DNA of 17,604 nt, from contig MGZO01000107.1 of the NCBI GenBank assembly GCA_001802655.1, forward strand, positions 59,097 to 76,700. The letters are read 5' to 3'. Shown here in pieces: positions 1 through 7,641 of this stretch. Every line of letters begins with the position of its first letter. Position 1 is the first letter of the stretch. Source of the DNA: Hydrogenophilales bacterium RIFOXYD1_FULL_62_11. GTDB lineage: Bacteria > Pseudomonadota > Gammaproteobacteria > Burkholderiales > Thiobacillaceae. The translations under genes and the position numbers were made by a program. The notes beneath the pieces were generated by a model. The model worked only from the letters and a program-made list of their open reading frames with translations. It had not been told where the DNA came from and did not search any database.

Positions 1-266
1 CGAATTTCGATCACATGGCTGAAATCGCGCAGCAGCTGCATCAGGCGCGGACAATCGCGGCTGATGTGATGGATCTCGTCGAGCAGCAGTTCGATGCGGT
101 GTCCGGTACCGGCCACGCATAGCGCGCGCAAGGCGGCATGGCGCTGCGGCTGGTCGAGGGCGAGTCGGCTCAGGTCATGGTCGTACAGGCGGAGTTGGCG
201 CTGGGTGCGCGCCAGCAGCGCATCGAAGGCTGCGAGCAGTTCCGAGGGAGTCTCAAATTGAATCAT
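1..266 (-). CDS. Unrecognised protein, N-terminal 88 residues (runs off window start)
   Basis: The frame is open from an ATG at 266 down to the window edge and begins MIQFETPSELLAAFDALLAR. A GGAGG ribosome binding site lies about 9 bases upstream of the ATG. The start overlaps the end of roxA by 14 bases, so the two are probably cotranscribed and translationally coupled. The visible part is rich in Leu, Arg and His (for example LLLDEIHHISRD) and looks like soluble alpha-helix. I see no signal peptide and no catalytic motif I can name. The family is not recognised. Coding status is supported by the RBS, the open frame and the coupling; the function is unknown and the C-terminus is missing. Confidence 0.75.
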   Translation of the reverse strand, partial: MIQFETPSELLAAFDALLARTQRQLRLYDHDLSRLALDQPQRHAALRALCVAGTGHRIELLLDEIHHISRDCPRLMQLLRDFSHVIEI

Positions 267-1377
267 TAGGGGCAACCTCCAGCCAGCCGGCTTCATACCA
301 GTCATAAAAACGCTCGCGCAGCGCGACGGGAACAACGGCGAGATGGTGCTGGTCGGCGAGTTGTCGCAGAGCGGCAGTTTCATCTGCTGCGCCATCAAAC
401 GCTTCGCCGTTGATGAAAAAGCGTCCGCGGATGAACAGCAGGCGGGATTTGGGGTTCAGCGAAACGCCTGTTTTGCTGATGCGCTTGTTAAAGGCCGTGT
501 AGCTGACAGGCGCCTCGGGCGGATCGAAAAACACATTCGGCTTGGGCTCGGATAAATAACACCCGGCAAACTCGGCGATGTCGCGCTTGCTCCATTGAAT
601 GCGGGCGATCATGCCTTCGATCTGGCTCAGCATGGCGCGGCTGATTTCGCCGGGGTGAGCTTGCAGGCGCAGGTCGGGGTCGGCATAGCGCCCCTCCAGG
701 GTGACGCTGTCCTGCAGGTGCATCAGGAACCCCTGCGCCAGTTCGTTGGTGGTGGGGGCGCGGAACCCAATTGAATACGTCATGCAGGCATCTTCGGCCA
801 CGCCGTAATGCGCCACGTGCGGTGGCAGGTAGAGCATGTCGCCGGGGCCGAGCAGCCATTCTTCTTCGGGCTTGAAATGGCGCAGGATTCTGAGCGGTGC
901 ATCGTCCAGAATCGCCAGGTCGGTTTGTTCGCTGATCTGCCAGCGGCGGTGCCCTTGGCCTTGCAGCAGAAACACGTCATACGAATCGAAGTGCGGGCCG
1001 ACACTGCCGCCGGGCACGGCGTAGCTCACCATCAGGTCATCTAGTCGGGCATGTGGAATGAAGTTGAACCGCGCCAGCAGGGCATCCGCTGAGGGCAAAA
1101 CATGATTGAGTGACTGCACCAGCAGGGTCCACTCCGTTTTGGGCAGGCGCTTGAAGTCGCTTTTTTTGAAGGGGCCGTGGTCGAACTGCCAGTGGTTGCC
1201 ACTGCCCTGGATCAGGCGGGATTCGACGTCTTCGCGCGTCGCCAGTTGCTGCATGGCGACGGGCGACAACAGCCCGTTGAAGTCCGGAACAGCATTGCGG
1301 ATCAACAGCGGGCGCTTGTGCCAGTAGTCGCGCAGGAAACGGGTAGGGCTTAAGCCACCGAGCAGGGTTTGGGTCAT
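253..1377 (-). CDS. roxA: RoxA/YcfD-type cupin (JmjC) ribosomal protein uL16 arginine 3-hydroxylase
   Basis: A 374-residue 2-oxoglutarate/Fe(II) oxygenase of the ROX family. Known members hydroxylate an arginine of ribosomal protein L16 (YcfD in E. coli). The N-terminal sequence DYWHKRPLLIRNA is the typical family opening, with a JmjC cupin at roughly residues 95-210. Iron ligands are visible as the HxD motif H129-F-D131 in GPHFDSYDVFLLQ, with the distal histidine at about H190 in PPHVAHYG. The C-terminal third matches the winged-helix dimer region expected for the family, and the length is normal. No Shine-Dalgarno precedes the ATG; instead a perfect TATAAT lies 7 bases upstream, which suggests a leaderless mRNA. 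It is divergent from slyD, and the next gene overlaps its end. Confidence 0.92.
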   Translation of the reverse strand: MTQTLLGGLSPTRFLRDYWHKRPLLIRNAVPDFNGLLSPVAMQQLATREDVESRLIQGSGNHWQFDHGPFKKSDFKRLPKTEWTLLVQSLNHVLPSADALLARFNFIPHARLDDLMVSYAVPGGSVGPHFDSYDVFLLQGQGHRRWQISEQTDLAILDDAPLRILRHFKPEEEWLLGPGDMLYLPPHVAHYGVAEDACMTYSIGFRAPTTNELAQGFLMHLQDSVTLEGRYADPDLRLQAHPGEISRAMLSQIEGMIARIQWSKRDIAEFAGCYLSEPKPNVFFDPPEAPVSYTAFNKRISKTGVSLNPKSRLLFIRGRFFINGEAFDGAADETAALRQLADQHHLAVVPVALRERFYDWYEAGWLEVAPNDSI

Positions 1378-1384
1378 GGCAGCA

Positions 1385-1390
1385 ATTATA
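1385..1390 (-). promoter_or_regulatory. Putative -10 box of roxA (leaderless promoter)
   Basis: On the minus strand this reads TATAAT, a perfect sigma-70 -10 hexamer. Transcription starting about 7 bases downstream would begin at or next to the roxA ATG at 1377. No good -35 box is seen 16-18 bases upstream, so this is a moderate-confidence inference. Confidence 0.5.
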
Positions 1391-1411
1391 ACGATGCCAT
1401 TAGAAACAGCC

Positions 1412-1420
1412 TGTTAGAAT
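1412..1420 (+). promoter_or_regulatory. Putative extended -10 promoter of slyD
   Basis: TGTTAGAAT fits the extended -10 pattern TGnTAnnnT. It lies about 95 bases before the slyD ATG and is divergent from the roxA -10. The same pattern appears before accA and ndk. The -35 region is poor, as expected for extended -10 promoters. Within the leader, 1478-1488 is an 11-bp inverted repeat CCGCAgTGCGG. Confidence 0.45.
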
Positions 1421-1515
1421 GCTGCCGGAAAATGTGCGGGCGTCCGGGTTTTTGGGCGCGAGCCGCGTCTAGTCAATCCGCAGTGCGGAACGCATCAATC
1501 GTTGAAGGAACTCAC

Positions 1516-1998
1516 ATGAATATCGTTAAAAACACTGTTGTAACCCTCACCTACATTGTCAAGGATGTGGATGGCAACCTGCTGGAAGAAAGCAACGAGC
1601 CGGTCAGCTATCTGCACGGCGACTATGACAATATTTTCCCACTGGTTGAGCGTGCGCTCGATGGCAAAACCACCGGAGAAAAGGTGGAAATGAAGCTGCA
1701 GCCGGCTGATGCTTTTGGTGAGTTCGATGAAACGCTGGTGCGGATGGAGCCGCGCGAAGGCTTTCCCGATGACATCGAAATCGGCATGCAGTTCGTGGGT
1801 TCTCCCGACAACGGCGGCGAGGAAATGCTCTACACCGTGACCGATATTGCGGAAGACAAGGTGGTGGTTGACGGTAATCACCCTTACGCCGGACAGGCGG
1901 TGCATTTTCAATGTGTGGTGTCCGATGTGCGCGCAGCGACAGCGGACGAGATTTCGCACCGCCATGCCCATGGCGCGCATGGCCATCACCATCATTGA
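1516..1998 (+). CDS. slyD: SlyD-like FKBP-type peptidyl-prolyl cis-trans isomerase
   Basis: A 160-residue cytoplasmic prolyl isomerase and chaperone. The FKBP core starts NIVKNTVVTLTYIVKDVDG and contains YLHGDYDNIFPLVERALDG. The insert-in-flap chaperone domain covers about residues 70-125 (AFGEFDETLVRM and following). It is followed by VVVDGNHPYAGQAVHFQ, as in E. coli SlyD. The tail HRHAHGAHGHHHH is a short metal-binding histidine cluster, without the cysteines of the longer E. coli tail; SlyD tails bind nickel and help hydrogenase maturation. The start at 1516 was chosen because GAAGGA lies 6-11 bases upstream and the protein then begins like SlyD. The longer open frame back to 1369 runs through the promoter and is rejected. 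Confidence 0.93.
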   Translation: MNIVKNTVVTLTYIVKDVDGNLLEESNEPVSYLHGDYDNIFPLVERALDGKTTGEKVEMKLQPADAFGEFDETLVRMEPREGFPDDIEIGMQFVGSPDNGGEEMLYTVTDIAEDKVVVDGNHPYAGQAVHFQCVVSDVRAATADEISHRHAHGAHGHHHH

Positions 1999-2018
1999 TA
2001 CCCATGGGGAAAAAGCGA

Positions 2019-2039
2019 CCGGGCTGTTAAAATGCCCGG
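2019..2039 (+). promoter_or_regulatory. accA promoter: extended -10 inside a GC inverted repeat
   Basis: A perfect 6-bp inverted repeat, CCGGGC (2019-2024) and GCCCGG (2034-2039), surrounds TGTTAAAAT (2025-2033), which matches the extended -10 pattern TGnTAnnnT. It lies about 45 bases before the accA ATG and 20 bases after the slyD stop. No U-run follows, so it is a poor terminator. A promoter embedded in an operator-like repeat is the simplest reading. Confidence 0.45.
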
Positions 2040-2076
2040 CTACCTGTTCTCTGTGACGGTTTGATCCAGGCTATCA

Positions 2077-3045
2077 ATGAAAACGACCTTTCTCGATTTT
2101 GAGCAGCCAATCGCGGAGCTTGAGTCCAAGATTGAAGAGCTGCGCTTTGTGCAGGACGACTCGGCGCTGGATATTTCGGAAGAAATCCGCCGCCTGCAGA
2201 AAAAAAGCCAGACGCTGACCAAGGATGTCTATGCCAAGCTCAACGCCTGGCAAGTATCGCAGGTGGCGCGGCATCCGCAGCGGCCCTACACGCTGGATTA
2301 TGTGGCAGGGCTGTTTACCGATTTTTCCGAGTTGCATGGCGATCGCGCCTATGCAGACGATGCAGCGATTGTCGGCGGCATGGCGCGCTTCAATGGTGAG
2401 CCGGTGATGGTGATCGGCCACCAAAAAGGCCGTGACACCAAGGAAAAAATTCACCGTAATTTCGGCATGCCGCGCCCCGAGGGGTATCGCAAGGCATTGC
2501 GCTTGATGCGGCTGGCGGAAAAATTCGGCTTGCCGGTGTTTACCTTTATCGACACGCCGGGCGCCTATCCTGGCATTGGCGCGGAAGAACGCGGCCAGTC
2601 CGAAGCCATTGCACGCAATCTGTACGTGATGGCCGAACTGCGTACGCCGGTGATCTGCTCCATTGTCGGTGAAGGCGGTTCGGGCGGCGCGCTGGCGATT
2701 GGCGTCGGTGACCGCACGCTGATCCTGCAGTACTCGACTTATTCGGTCATTTCGCCAGAAGGCTGTGCGTCCATTTTGTGGAAGAGTTCGGACAAGGCTT
2801 CGCTCGCCGCCGAAACGCTGGCGATCACGGCTGACCGCCTGAAAGCCAATGGTCTGGTTGATCGCATCGTCGAAGAACCCGTTGGCGGCGCGCAGCGCGA
2901 TTGGGATGCCCTGTTCCAGACCATGCGGCGCGCGCTCACCGATACGCTTGGCGAGTTGCGCAAGCAGCCGCTGGATACCTTGCTGGATATGCGTTACAAG
3001 CGTTTGCGGGCGTATGGCAGCTTCAAGGAAGTCCCCGCCAAATAA
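2077..3045 (+). CDS. accA: Acetyl-CoA carboxylase carboxyltransferase subunit alpha
   Basis: A 322-residue alpha subunit of the carboxyltransferase half of acetyl-CoA carboxylase. With AccD it transfers CO2 from carboxybiotin to acetyl-CoA, giving malonyl-CoA for fatty acid synthesis. The protein starts MKTTFLDFEQPIAELESKIEEL, a typical AccA N-terminal coiled segment. It then carries the crotonase-fold signature regions, including PEGYRKALRLM, FIDTPGAYPGIGAEERGQSEAIARN and GEGGSGGALAIGVGD, and ends ELRKQPLDTLLDMRYKRLRAYG. Length and order are normal. Its 3' end overlaps or directly abuts tilS, so the two are probably cotranscribed from the extended -10 at 2025-2033. Confidence 0.97.
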   Translation: MKTTFLDFEQPIAELESKIEELRFVQDDSALDISEEIRRLQKKSQTLTKDVYAKLNAWQVSQVARHPQRPYTLDYVAGLFTDFSELHGDRAYADDAAIVGGMARFNGEPVMVIGHQKGRDTKEKIHRNFGMPRPEGYRKALRLMRLAEKFGLPVFTFIDTPGAYPGIGAEERGQSEAIARNLYVMAELRTPVICSIVGEGGSGGALAIGVGDRTLILQYSTYSVISPEGCASILWKSSDKASLAAETLAITADRLKANGLVDRIVEEPVGGAQRDWDALFQTMRRALTDTLGELRKQPLDTLLDMRYKRLRAYGSFKEVPAK

Positions 3046-4366
3046 GGCTGTCGCCACGGTGGTGGCGGCTGCTCTTGCGCGTCTTTCTGTCCCGCATGCC
3101 CGACTCACGCTGGCCTTGTCGGGGGGCGTGGATTCCGTCGTTTTGCTCCACGCGCTGCGGGCGCTGCGCGACCCGCTGGACTTTCAACTGAGTGCCGTTC
3201 ACATCCATCACGGCTTGTCGGCGCATGCCGATGCCTGGGCGGATTTTTGCGTGGAACTCTGCGCGTCCCATGCAATTGACTTGATGGTTCATCGCGTGCA
3301 GATCGCGCGCGACGACGTGTCGGGAATTGAAGCCGCAGCGCGGCGAGAGCGTCAAGCGGTGTTCGCCGTGCTCGATACCGATGTGCTGATTACCGCGCAC
3401 CACCTCAACGATCAGGCTGAAACCCTGATGCTGCAGTTGCTGCGTGGCGCCGGTCCCAAGGGGCTGGCGTCCATGGCTGAGGTGCGACACCGGCGGGCGT
3501 GGCGGGCGGCACACTGGCGGCCCCTGCTGGGCGTAACGCGTGCCGATTTGCTGGAGTATGCCCAGACGCACCAGCTGGCGTGGGTCGAGGACGAGAGCAA
3601 TCTGGACGTGCGTTTCCGCCGCAATGCCTTGCGACAGACTGTGTTGCCCCTGTTGAACACCTATTTTCCCGGTGCGGACGTCACGCTTGCGCGTGCTGCC
3701 GGTTTGCAGGCCGAAGCGGCCGGGTTGCTCGATGATCTGGCACGGATGGATGCTGCTGATGCCATTTCGGGCGAGCGACTGGATTGTGCGAGGCTCAAGC
3801 GCTTGTCGATGTCGCGCGCACGCAATCTGCTGCGCTATTTCATCGAGCAGCAGGGCCATCCGTTGCCCAATTTGCGGCAACTCAATGAGGCCCTGCTGCA
3901 GTTGCGCGAGGCTCGCCATGATGCGCGCGTCTGCGTGAGCCTGGGGCGTGATGCGTTGTGGCGTTATCGCGACGGAGCCTATCTGGTGCCGGGTCCGCCT
4001 GCGTTCGCCGAACCCGTGCGATGGCAGGGGGAAGCTGTTCTGCGGGTTCCTGCAGGCGGGGTCGAAGTTTGCTTCGAGGCGGTTGTGGGTAGGGGCTTGA
4101 AGCGTTCCTTGCTGGAAGCGGGCCGGGTAACGCTGGGCGTCAGGCGCGGGGGAGAGCGCCTGCGCTTGCACCCGGGGGGGCCGCATCGCAGCCTGAAAAA
4201 CCTGTTGCAGGAACATGCTGTCCCTCCCTGGCGACGCGATCAATTGCCCTTGTTGTGGTGTGACGGAGAGCTCTTGTGGGCGGCGGATATCGGGCAGGCT
4301 GCCGACGCGCTCGCCGAACCCGGGGAGCCCGGCGTGCAACTTCGGGTTGGGGCGCGGATTCAATGA
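3014..4366 (+). CDS. tilS: tRNA(Ile)-lysidine synthetase
   Basis: A 450-residue N-type PP-loop ATPase. It attaches lysine to C34 of the CAU-anticodon isoleucine tRNA, making lysidine so that the tRNA reads AUA codons. The PP-loop SGGVDS is at about residues 36-41 with the ATG start at 3014. The block ITAHHLNDQAETLMLQLLRG follows, then ESNLDVRFRRNALR, and a C-terminal domain with LKNLLQEHAVPPWRRDQLPL, all family hallmarks. The start is uncertain: ATG 3014 overlaps accA by 32 bases and has only a weak RBS, while GTG at 3059 or 3062 would remove 15-16 residues and still leave the PP-loop intact. The following gene is ndk. Confidence 0.93.
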   Translation: MAASRKSPPNKAVATVVAAALARLSVPHARLTLALSGGVDSVVLLHALRALRDPLDFQLSAVHIHHGLSAHADAWADFCVELCASHAIDLMVHRVQIARDDVSGIEAAARRERQAVFAVLDTDVLITAHHLNDQAETLMLQLLRGAGPKGLASMAEVRHRRAWRAAHWRPLLGVTRADLLEYAQTHQLAWVEDESNLDVRFRRNALRQTVLPLLNTYFPGADVTLARAAGLQAEAAGLLDDLARMDAADAISGERLDCARLKRLSMSRARNLLRYFIEQQGHPLPNLRQLNEALLQLREARHDARVCVSLGRDALWRYRDGAYLVPGPPAFAEPVRWQGEAVLRVPAGGVEVCFEAVVGRGLKRSLLEAGRVTLGVRRGGERLRLHPGGPHRSLKNLLQEHAVPPWRRDQLPLLWCDGELLWAADIGQAADALAEPGEPGVQLRVGARIQ

Positions 4367-4415
4367 ATCCCATTCTTCTCCGGCAACAATAGATGGGGCG
4401 GTCGAGGGTGCCTCG

Positions 4416-4424
4416 TGCTATCCT
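4416..4424 (+). promoter_or_regulatory. Putative extended -10 promoter of ndk and the downstream cluster
   Basis: TGCTATCCT fits TGnTAnnnT and lies 56 bases before the ndk ATG, in the only sizeable gap (114 bp) between tilS and ndk. An 18-bp stretch starting at 4417 recurs with one mismatch at 15379-15396 minus one base (17 of 18 identical), downstream of galT. No convincing -35 box is seen. Confidence 0.4.
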
Positions 4425-4480
4425 AGCGGGCTGATTTGCATGGTTTTTTGAACGTTTTTACTTATTTTCTGGAGCAACAC

Positions 4481-4906
4481 ATGGCTGTCCAACGCACTTT
4501 TTCCATCATCAAACCTGATGCCGTCGCCAAGAACGTGATCGGCAAAATCGTCAGCCGCTTTGAAAGCAATGGCCTCAAGGTCGTGGCGTCCAAAATGAAG
4601 CATCTGTCGCGTCAGGAAGCTGAAGGTTTTTACGGCGTGCATCGTGAGCGTCCTTTCTTTAAGGATCTGGTCGAATTCATGATTTCTGGACCGGTGGTAT
4701 TGCAGGTGCTGGAAGGTGAAGACGCGATTGCAAAAAATCGTGAGCTGATGGGCGCAACCGATCCAAAGAAAGCCGACGCCGGCACCATTCGGGCTGACTT
4801 TGCCGAGAGCATCGACGCCAATGCAGTGCATGGCTCTGACGCGCCGGAAACCGCGGCACAGGAAATCGCTTATTTCTTCCCCGCGAGCGAAGTGTATAGC
4901 CGCTGA
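4481..4906 (+). CDS. ndk: Nucleoside diphosphate kinase
   Basis: A 141-residue NDP kinase that balances NTP and dNTP pools by passing the gamma-phosphate through a phosphohistidine. Family marks are clear: MAVQRTFSIIKPDAV with ATP-contacting K11, FYGVHRERPFF, GATDPKKADAGTIRADF, and the active-site histidine H117 in NAVHGSDAPETAAQEI. Length is typical. GGAG lies about 8 bases before the ATG at 4481; the frame extends upstream to 4436 but without family sequence. It heads the plus-strand cluster; rlmN follows after 12 bases. Confidence 0.97.
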   Translation: MAVQRTFSIIKPDAVAKNVIGKIVSRFESNGLKVVASKMKHLSRQEAEGFYGVHRERPFFKDLVEFMISGPVVLQVLEGEDAIAKNRELMGATDPKKADAGTIRADFAESIDANAVHGSDAPETAAQEIAYFFPASEVYSR

Positions 4907-4918
4907 TCGGTTGGCCGG

Positions 4919-6022
4919 ATGCCGCAGAACCTGCTCGATTTCGATCTCGAAGGACTGACTGCCTGGTTCACTGAACTGGGTGAGAAGCCTTTTCGCGCCA
5001 AGCAGGTGTTTCACTGGATACACCAGTCTGGCGTGGCCGATTTCGCGCAGATGACCGATATCGCCAAAAGCCTGCGTGAGAAATTGCAGCAGCAGGCAAT
5101 GGTGCAGGCACCGGCGATCAACTACGCGCACACTTCCAGCGACGGCACGCGCAAGTGGCTGTTCGATGTCGGTGTCGCCAACGGCATCGAGACGGTGTTC
5201 ATTCCTGAAGACGATCGCGGCACGTTGTGCGTGTCATCGCAGGTGGGGTGCGCGCTGGAATGCACATTTTGCTCGACCGGGCGGCAGGGCTTCAACCGCA
5301 ATCTGAGCGTGGCGGAAATTATCGGCCAGTTGTGGGTGGCCAATAACAGCCTGCGTGGCGAGGTCAACCGTACCAGTGGCGAAATCGCCGAGCGGCCGGT
5401 GACCAACGTGGTGATGATGGGCATGGGTGAGCCGCTGGCCAATCTGGATAACGTGGTGACCGCGCTCGGCATCATGCTCGATGATCATGCTTATGGCCTG
5501 TCGCGGCGGCGCGTCACCGTGTCAACCTCGGGTCTGGTCCCGGCAATGGACCGGTTGGCCGAGCGCTGCCCCGTGGCGCTGGCGGTTTCGCTGCATGCGC
5601 CCAACGACGCGCTGCGCGACCAGATCGTGCCGATCAACAAGAAGTACCCGCTGCGCGAATTGATGGCGGCGTGCCAGCGCTATCTGGTGCATGCGCCGCG
5701 CGATTTCATTACATTTGAATATGTGATGCTGGCCGGGGTGAATGATCAACCCGAGCACGCGCGCCAGTTGATTGAGCTGACGCGTGAGGTGCCGTGCAAA
5801 TTCAATCTCATTCCGTTTAATCCGTTCCCCGACTCGGGTTATGAAAAACCGCGCAACGACACGATGCGCGTGTTCCGTGAAATTTTGCAGGAAGCGGGTT
5901 ATGTCGTCACCACGCGCAAGACGCGCGGTGACGACATCGATGCGGCGTGTGGTCAATTGGCGGGCAAGGTGGCCGACAAGAGCGGGCGTGTGATGAAGCG
6001 AATGAAGCAGGAGGCGGCGTGA
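4919..6022 (+). CDS. rlmN: Dual-specificity 23S rRNA A2503 / tRNA A37 C2-methyltransferase RlmN
   Basis: A 367-residue radical-SAM methyltransferase that methylates C2 of A2503 in 23S rRNA and A37 of some tRNAs, aiding decoding accuracy. It starts with the usual LLDFDLEGLTAWFTELGEKPFRAKQV. The 4Fe-4S/SAM motif CxxxCxxC is C111, C115 and C118 in GCALECTFCSTG. GEPLANLDNV is the SAM-binding GE region, and the mechanistic C-terminal cysteine is C344 in RGDDIDAACGQL. No strong RBS precedes the ATG, but it lies 12 bases after ndk, so coupling is likely. Its stop overlaps the pilW start in a GTGA. Confidence 0.96.
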   Translation: MPQNLLDFDLEGLTAWFTELGEKPFRAKQVFHWIHQSGVADFAQMTDIAKSLREKLQQQAMVQAPAINYAHTSSDGTRKWLFDVGVANGIETVFIPEDDRGTLCVSSQVGCALECTFCSTGRQGFNRNLSVAEIIGQLWVANNSLRGEVNRTSGEIAERPVTNVVMMGMGEPLANLDNVVTALGIMLDDHAYGLSRRRVTVSTSGLVPAMDRLAERCPVALAVSLHAPNDALRDQIVPINKKYPLRELMAACQRYLVHAPRDFITFEYVMLAGVNDQPEHARQLIELTREVPCKFNLIPFNPFPDSGYEKPRNDTMRVFREILQEAGYVVTTRKTRGDDIDAACGQLAGKVADKSGRVMKRMKQEAA

Positions 6023-6798
6023 AAAAATGGATGGTGCTGGGTGTGGCTTTGCTCGCGGGTTGTACTACGGGCAAGCAACCCATCGAGCAAAAAAGCAGCG
6101 GATTTGCCGGCATGGGGGAAGGCAGCGCGGCCACCCAGCGTGCGCGTACGTTTACCGATCTCGCCGCCGCCTATTACGAGCGTGCCCAGTACAAAATTGC
6201 GCTTGATGAACTCCGCAAAGCGATTACGGCCGATAGCCATTACGGCCCGGCCTACAATGTTTACGGCCTGATTTACATGGATCTGGCGGAAGACAAAATG
6301 GCCGAGGAAAACTTTCGTCGCGCCATCGAGTTGAACCCGAATGACTCCAATGCACGCACCGGTTTTGGCTGGTTTCTGTGCACCCGCAACCAATATGATG
6401 CAGGTCTTGCTCAATTCACCGAGGCGTTGAGCAACCCCTTGTATGCCCAGCCGGAAAAGGCGATGACCTATGCGGGTCTGTGCGCTGAAAAAAAAGGCGA
6501 CTTGTTGCTGGCTGAAAGCAGTCTGGTGAAAGCGCTCAAGTTGCAACCTGACAATCCCAATACACTCCTGAAGCTGGCCAATCTGACTTTTCGGCAGGGG
6601 CGGTTGATGGATGCACGACGGTTGCTGGATCGGCATGACGAACTGGCGCCGCAGTCGGCAGAAAGCCTGTGGCTGGGCGTGCGCCTGGAGCGCAAGCTGG
6701 GAGATCGCGCACAGGAAGCGGCTTATGGATTGCAATTGCGCAAGCGCTTTCCCGATTCGAACGAGGCGCGGCTGCTGCTTGCAGGGAAGTACGAATGA
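6019..6798 (+). CDS. pilW: Type IV pilus biogenesis/stability lipoprotein PilW (PilF)
   Basis: A 259-residue outer-membrane TPR lipoprotein, the PilF/PilW pilotin that helps the PilQ secretin localise and assemble. It begins MKKWMVLGVALLAGC, a lipoprotein signal with lipobox LAGC and lipidated C15. TPR-like helices follow from about residue 45 onward (DLAAAYYERAQYKIALDELRKA, then AYNVYGLIYMDLAEDKMAEENF and further repeats). The GTG at 6019 is chosen because AGGAGG lies at 6009-6014, it overlaps the rlmN stop as GTGA, and it gives a perfect lipoprotein signal. Position between rlmN and rodZ matches the usual betaproteobacterial order. Confidence 0.94.
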   Translation: MKKWMVLGVALLAGCTTGKQPIEQKSSGFAGMGEGSAATQRARTFTDLAAAYYERAQYKIALDELRKAITADSHYGPAYNVYGLIYMDLAEDKMAEENFRRAIELNPNDSNARTGFGWFLCTRNQYDAGLAQFTEALSNPLYAQPEKAMTYAGLCAEKKGDLLLAESSLVKALKLQPDNPNTLLKLANLTFRQGRLMDARRLLDRHDELAPQSAESLWLGVRLERKLGDRAQEAAYGLQLRKRFPDSNEARLLLAGKYE

Positions 6799-7625
6799 GC
6801 GAGTTGAACCAGGCTTCGGTCGGGCAGGTTTTGCGCGCTACACGTGAGGCGCAGGGACTCACGCTGGAGAATGCCGCGATTCGTCTGCGCTTGATGCAGC
6901 GCCAGGTCGAGGCGATGGAAACGGACGATTTTGCCGGCCTTGGGCAGCCCGTGTTCGCGCGCGGGTTTGTTCGCAACTATGCGCGCCTGCTGGGGCTTGT
7001 GCCGGAACCCCTGCTGGCGCGAATGGAGGGTGCCCCTGCTGAACCTGCGACAGTGAGCCCACTGCCGCCGCCTTCATCGGGTTCGTGGCTGACCTCGCCC
7101 TGGCTGCTTTTGCTGTTGATCGGGGTGCTGCTGGCAGGGGCGGTGCCGGTTGCCCTGTATTGGTGGCTCAATAGTGAGGGGGAAGAGGTGCAGCCTGGCC
7201 GTGCGTCCACGGTTCAATCTCCACCCGTGTCTGCGCCCGAACCGATTCCAGCACCTGCGTCTGTTCCTGCGTCTGCAACACGATCGCCGGTGGTCGAGGC
7301 GCCTGTTTCGCCGGTTGATCCTGCTACGTCCGAGGTTGCTGCTGTCGCCTCAGCTGAAGCTGACGTGCCAGCCCTGATGGATGTTAACGGAGTGCTGCAT
7401 CTGGAGTTTGGTGCCGACTCGTGGACTGAAATCAAGGATGCCAGCGGCAAGATGTTGGTGCGCAAGCTCAATGTTGGGGGGAGCAGCCTGGATGTCCGTG
7501 GTACGCCCCCGTTCAGTTTGCTGATCGGCAACGCTGCGCAGACAACCCTTACCTATAACGGCCGCCCCATTGACTTGAAGCCTTATGTCGATGTCACGGT
7601 GGCCCGATTTACGCTTGAAGAGTAG
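6795..7625 (+). CDS. rodZ: RodZ-family cytoskeletal/helix-turn-helix membrane protein
   Basis: A 276-residue protein with RodZ architecture. An N-terminal Xre-type helix-turn-helix (residues about 5-68; VGQVLRATREAQGLTLENAA, FARGFVRNYARLLG) would contact MreB. A single membrane span lies at about 101-125 (SPWLLLLLIGVLLAGAVPVA). A Pro/Ala/Ser/Val-rich linker covers about 135-200. A periplasmic C-terminal DUF4115-like domain follows (LHLEFGADSWTEIKDASGKML and FSLLIGNAAQTTLTYNGRPIDL). The ATG at 6795 overlaps the pilW stop as ATGA. It is usual for RodZ to sit between pilW and ispG. The linker has low-complexity sequence but no frameshift. Confidence 0.92.
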   Translation: MSELNQASVGQVLRATREAQGLTLENAAIRLRLMQRQVEAMETDDFAGLGQPVFARGFVRNYARLLGLVPEPLLARMEGAPAEPATVSPLPPPSSGSWLTSPWLLLLLIGVLLAGAVPVALYWWLNSEGEEVQPGRASTVQSPPVSAPEPIPAPASVPASATRSPVVEAPVSPVDPATSEVAAVASAEADVPALMDVNGVLHLEFGADSWTEIKDASGKMLVRKLNVGGSSLDVRGTPPFSLLIGNAAQTTLTYNGRPIDLKPYVDVTVARFTLEE

Positions 7626-7641
7626 CGACTCCGGAAGAATG

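Noticed and set aside
1369..1515. N-terminal extension of slyD
   Set aside because: The extension runs through the promoter and leader; the ATG at 1516 has an RBS and gives a normal SlyD N-terminus.
2074..3108. 344-codon minus-strand open frame
   Set aside because: Antisense of accA and the start of tilS; no RBS or family motif.
3023..4363. 446-codon minus-strand open frame
   Set aside because: It is the antisense shadow of tilS, which has clear PP-loop and domain motifs. The long open frame reflects GC-rich codon usage.
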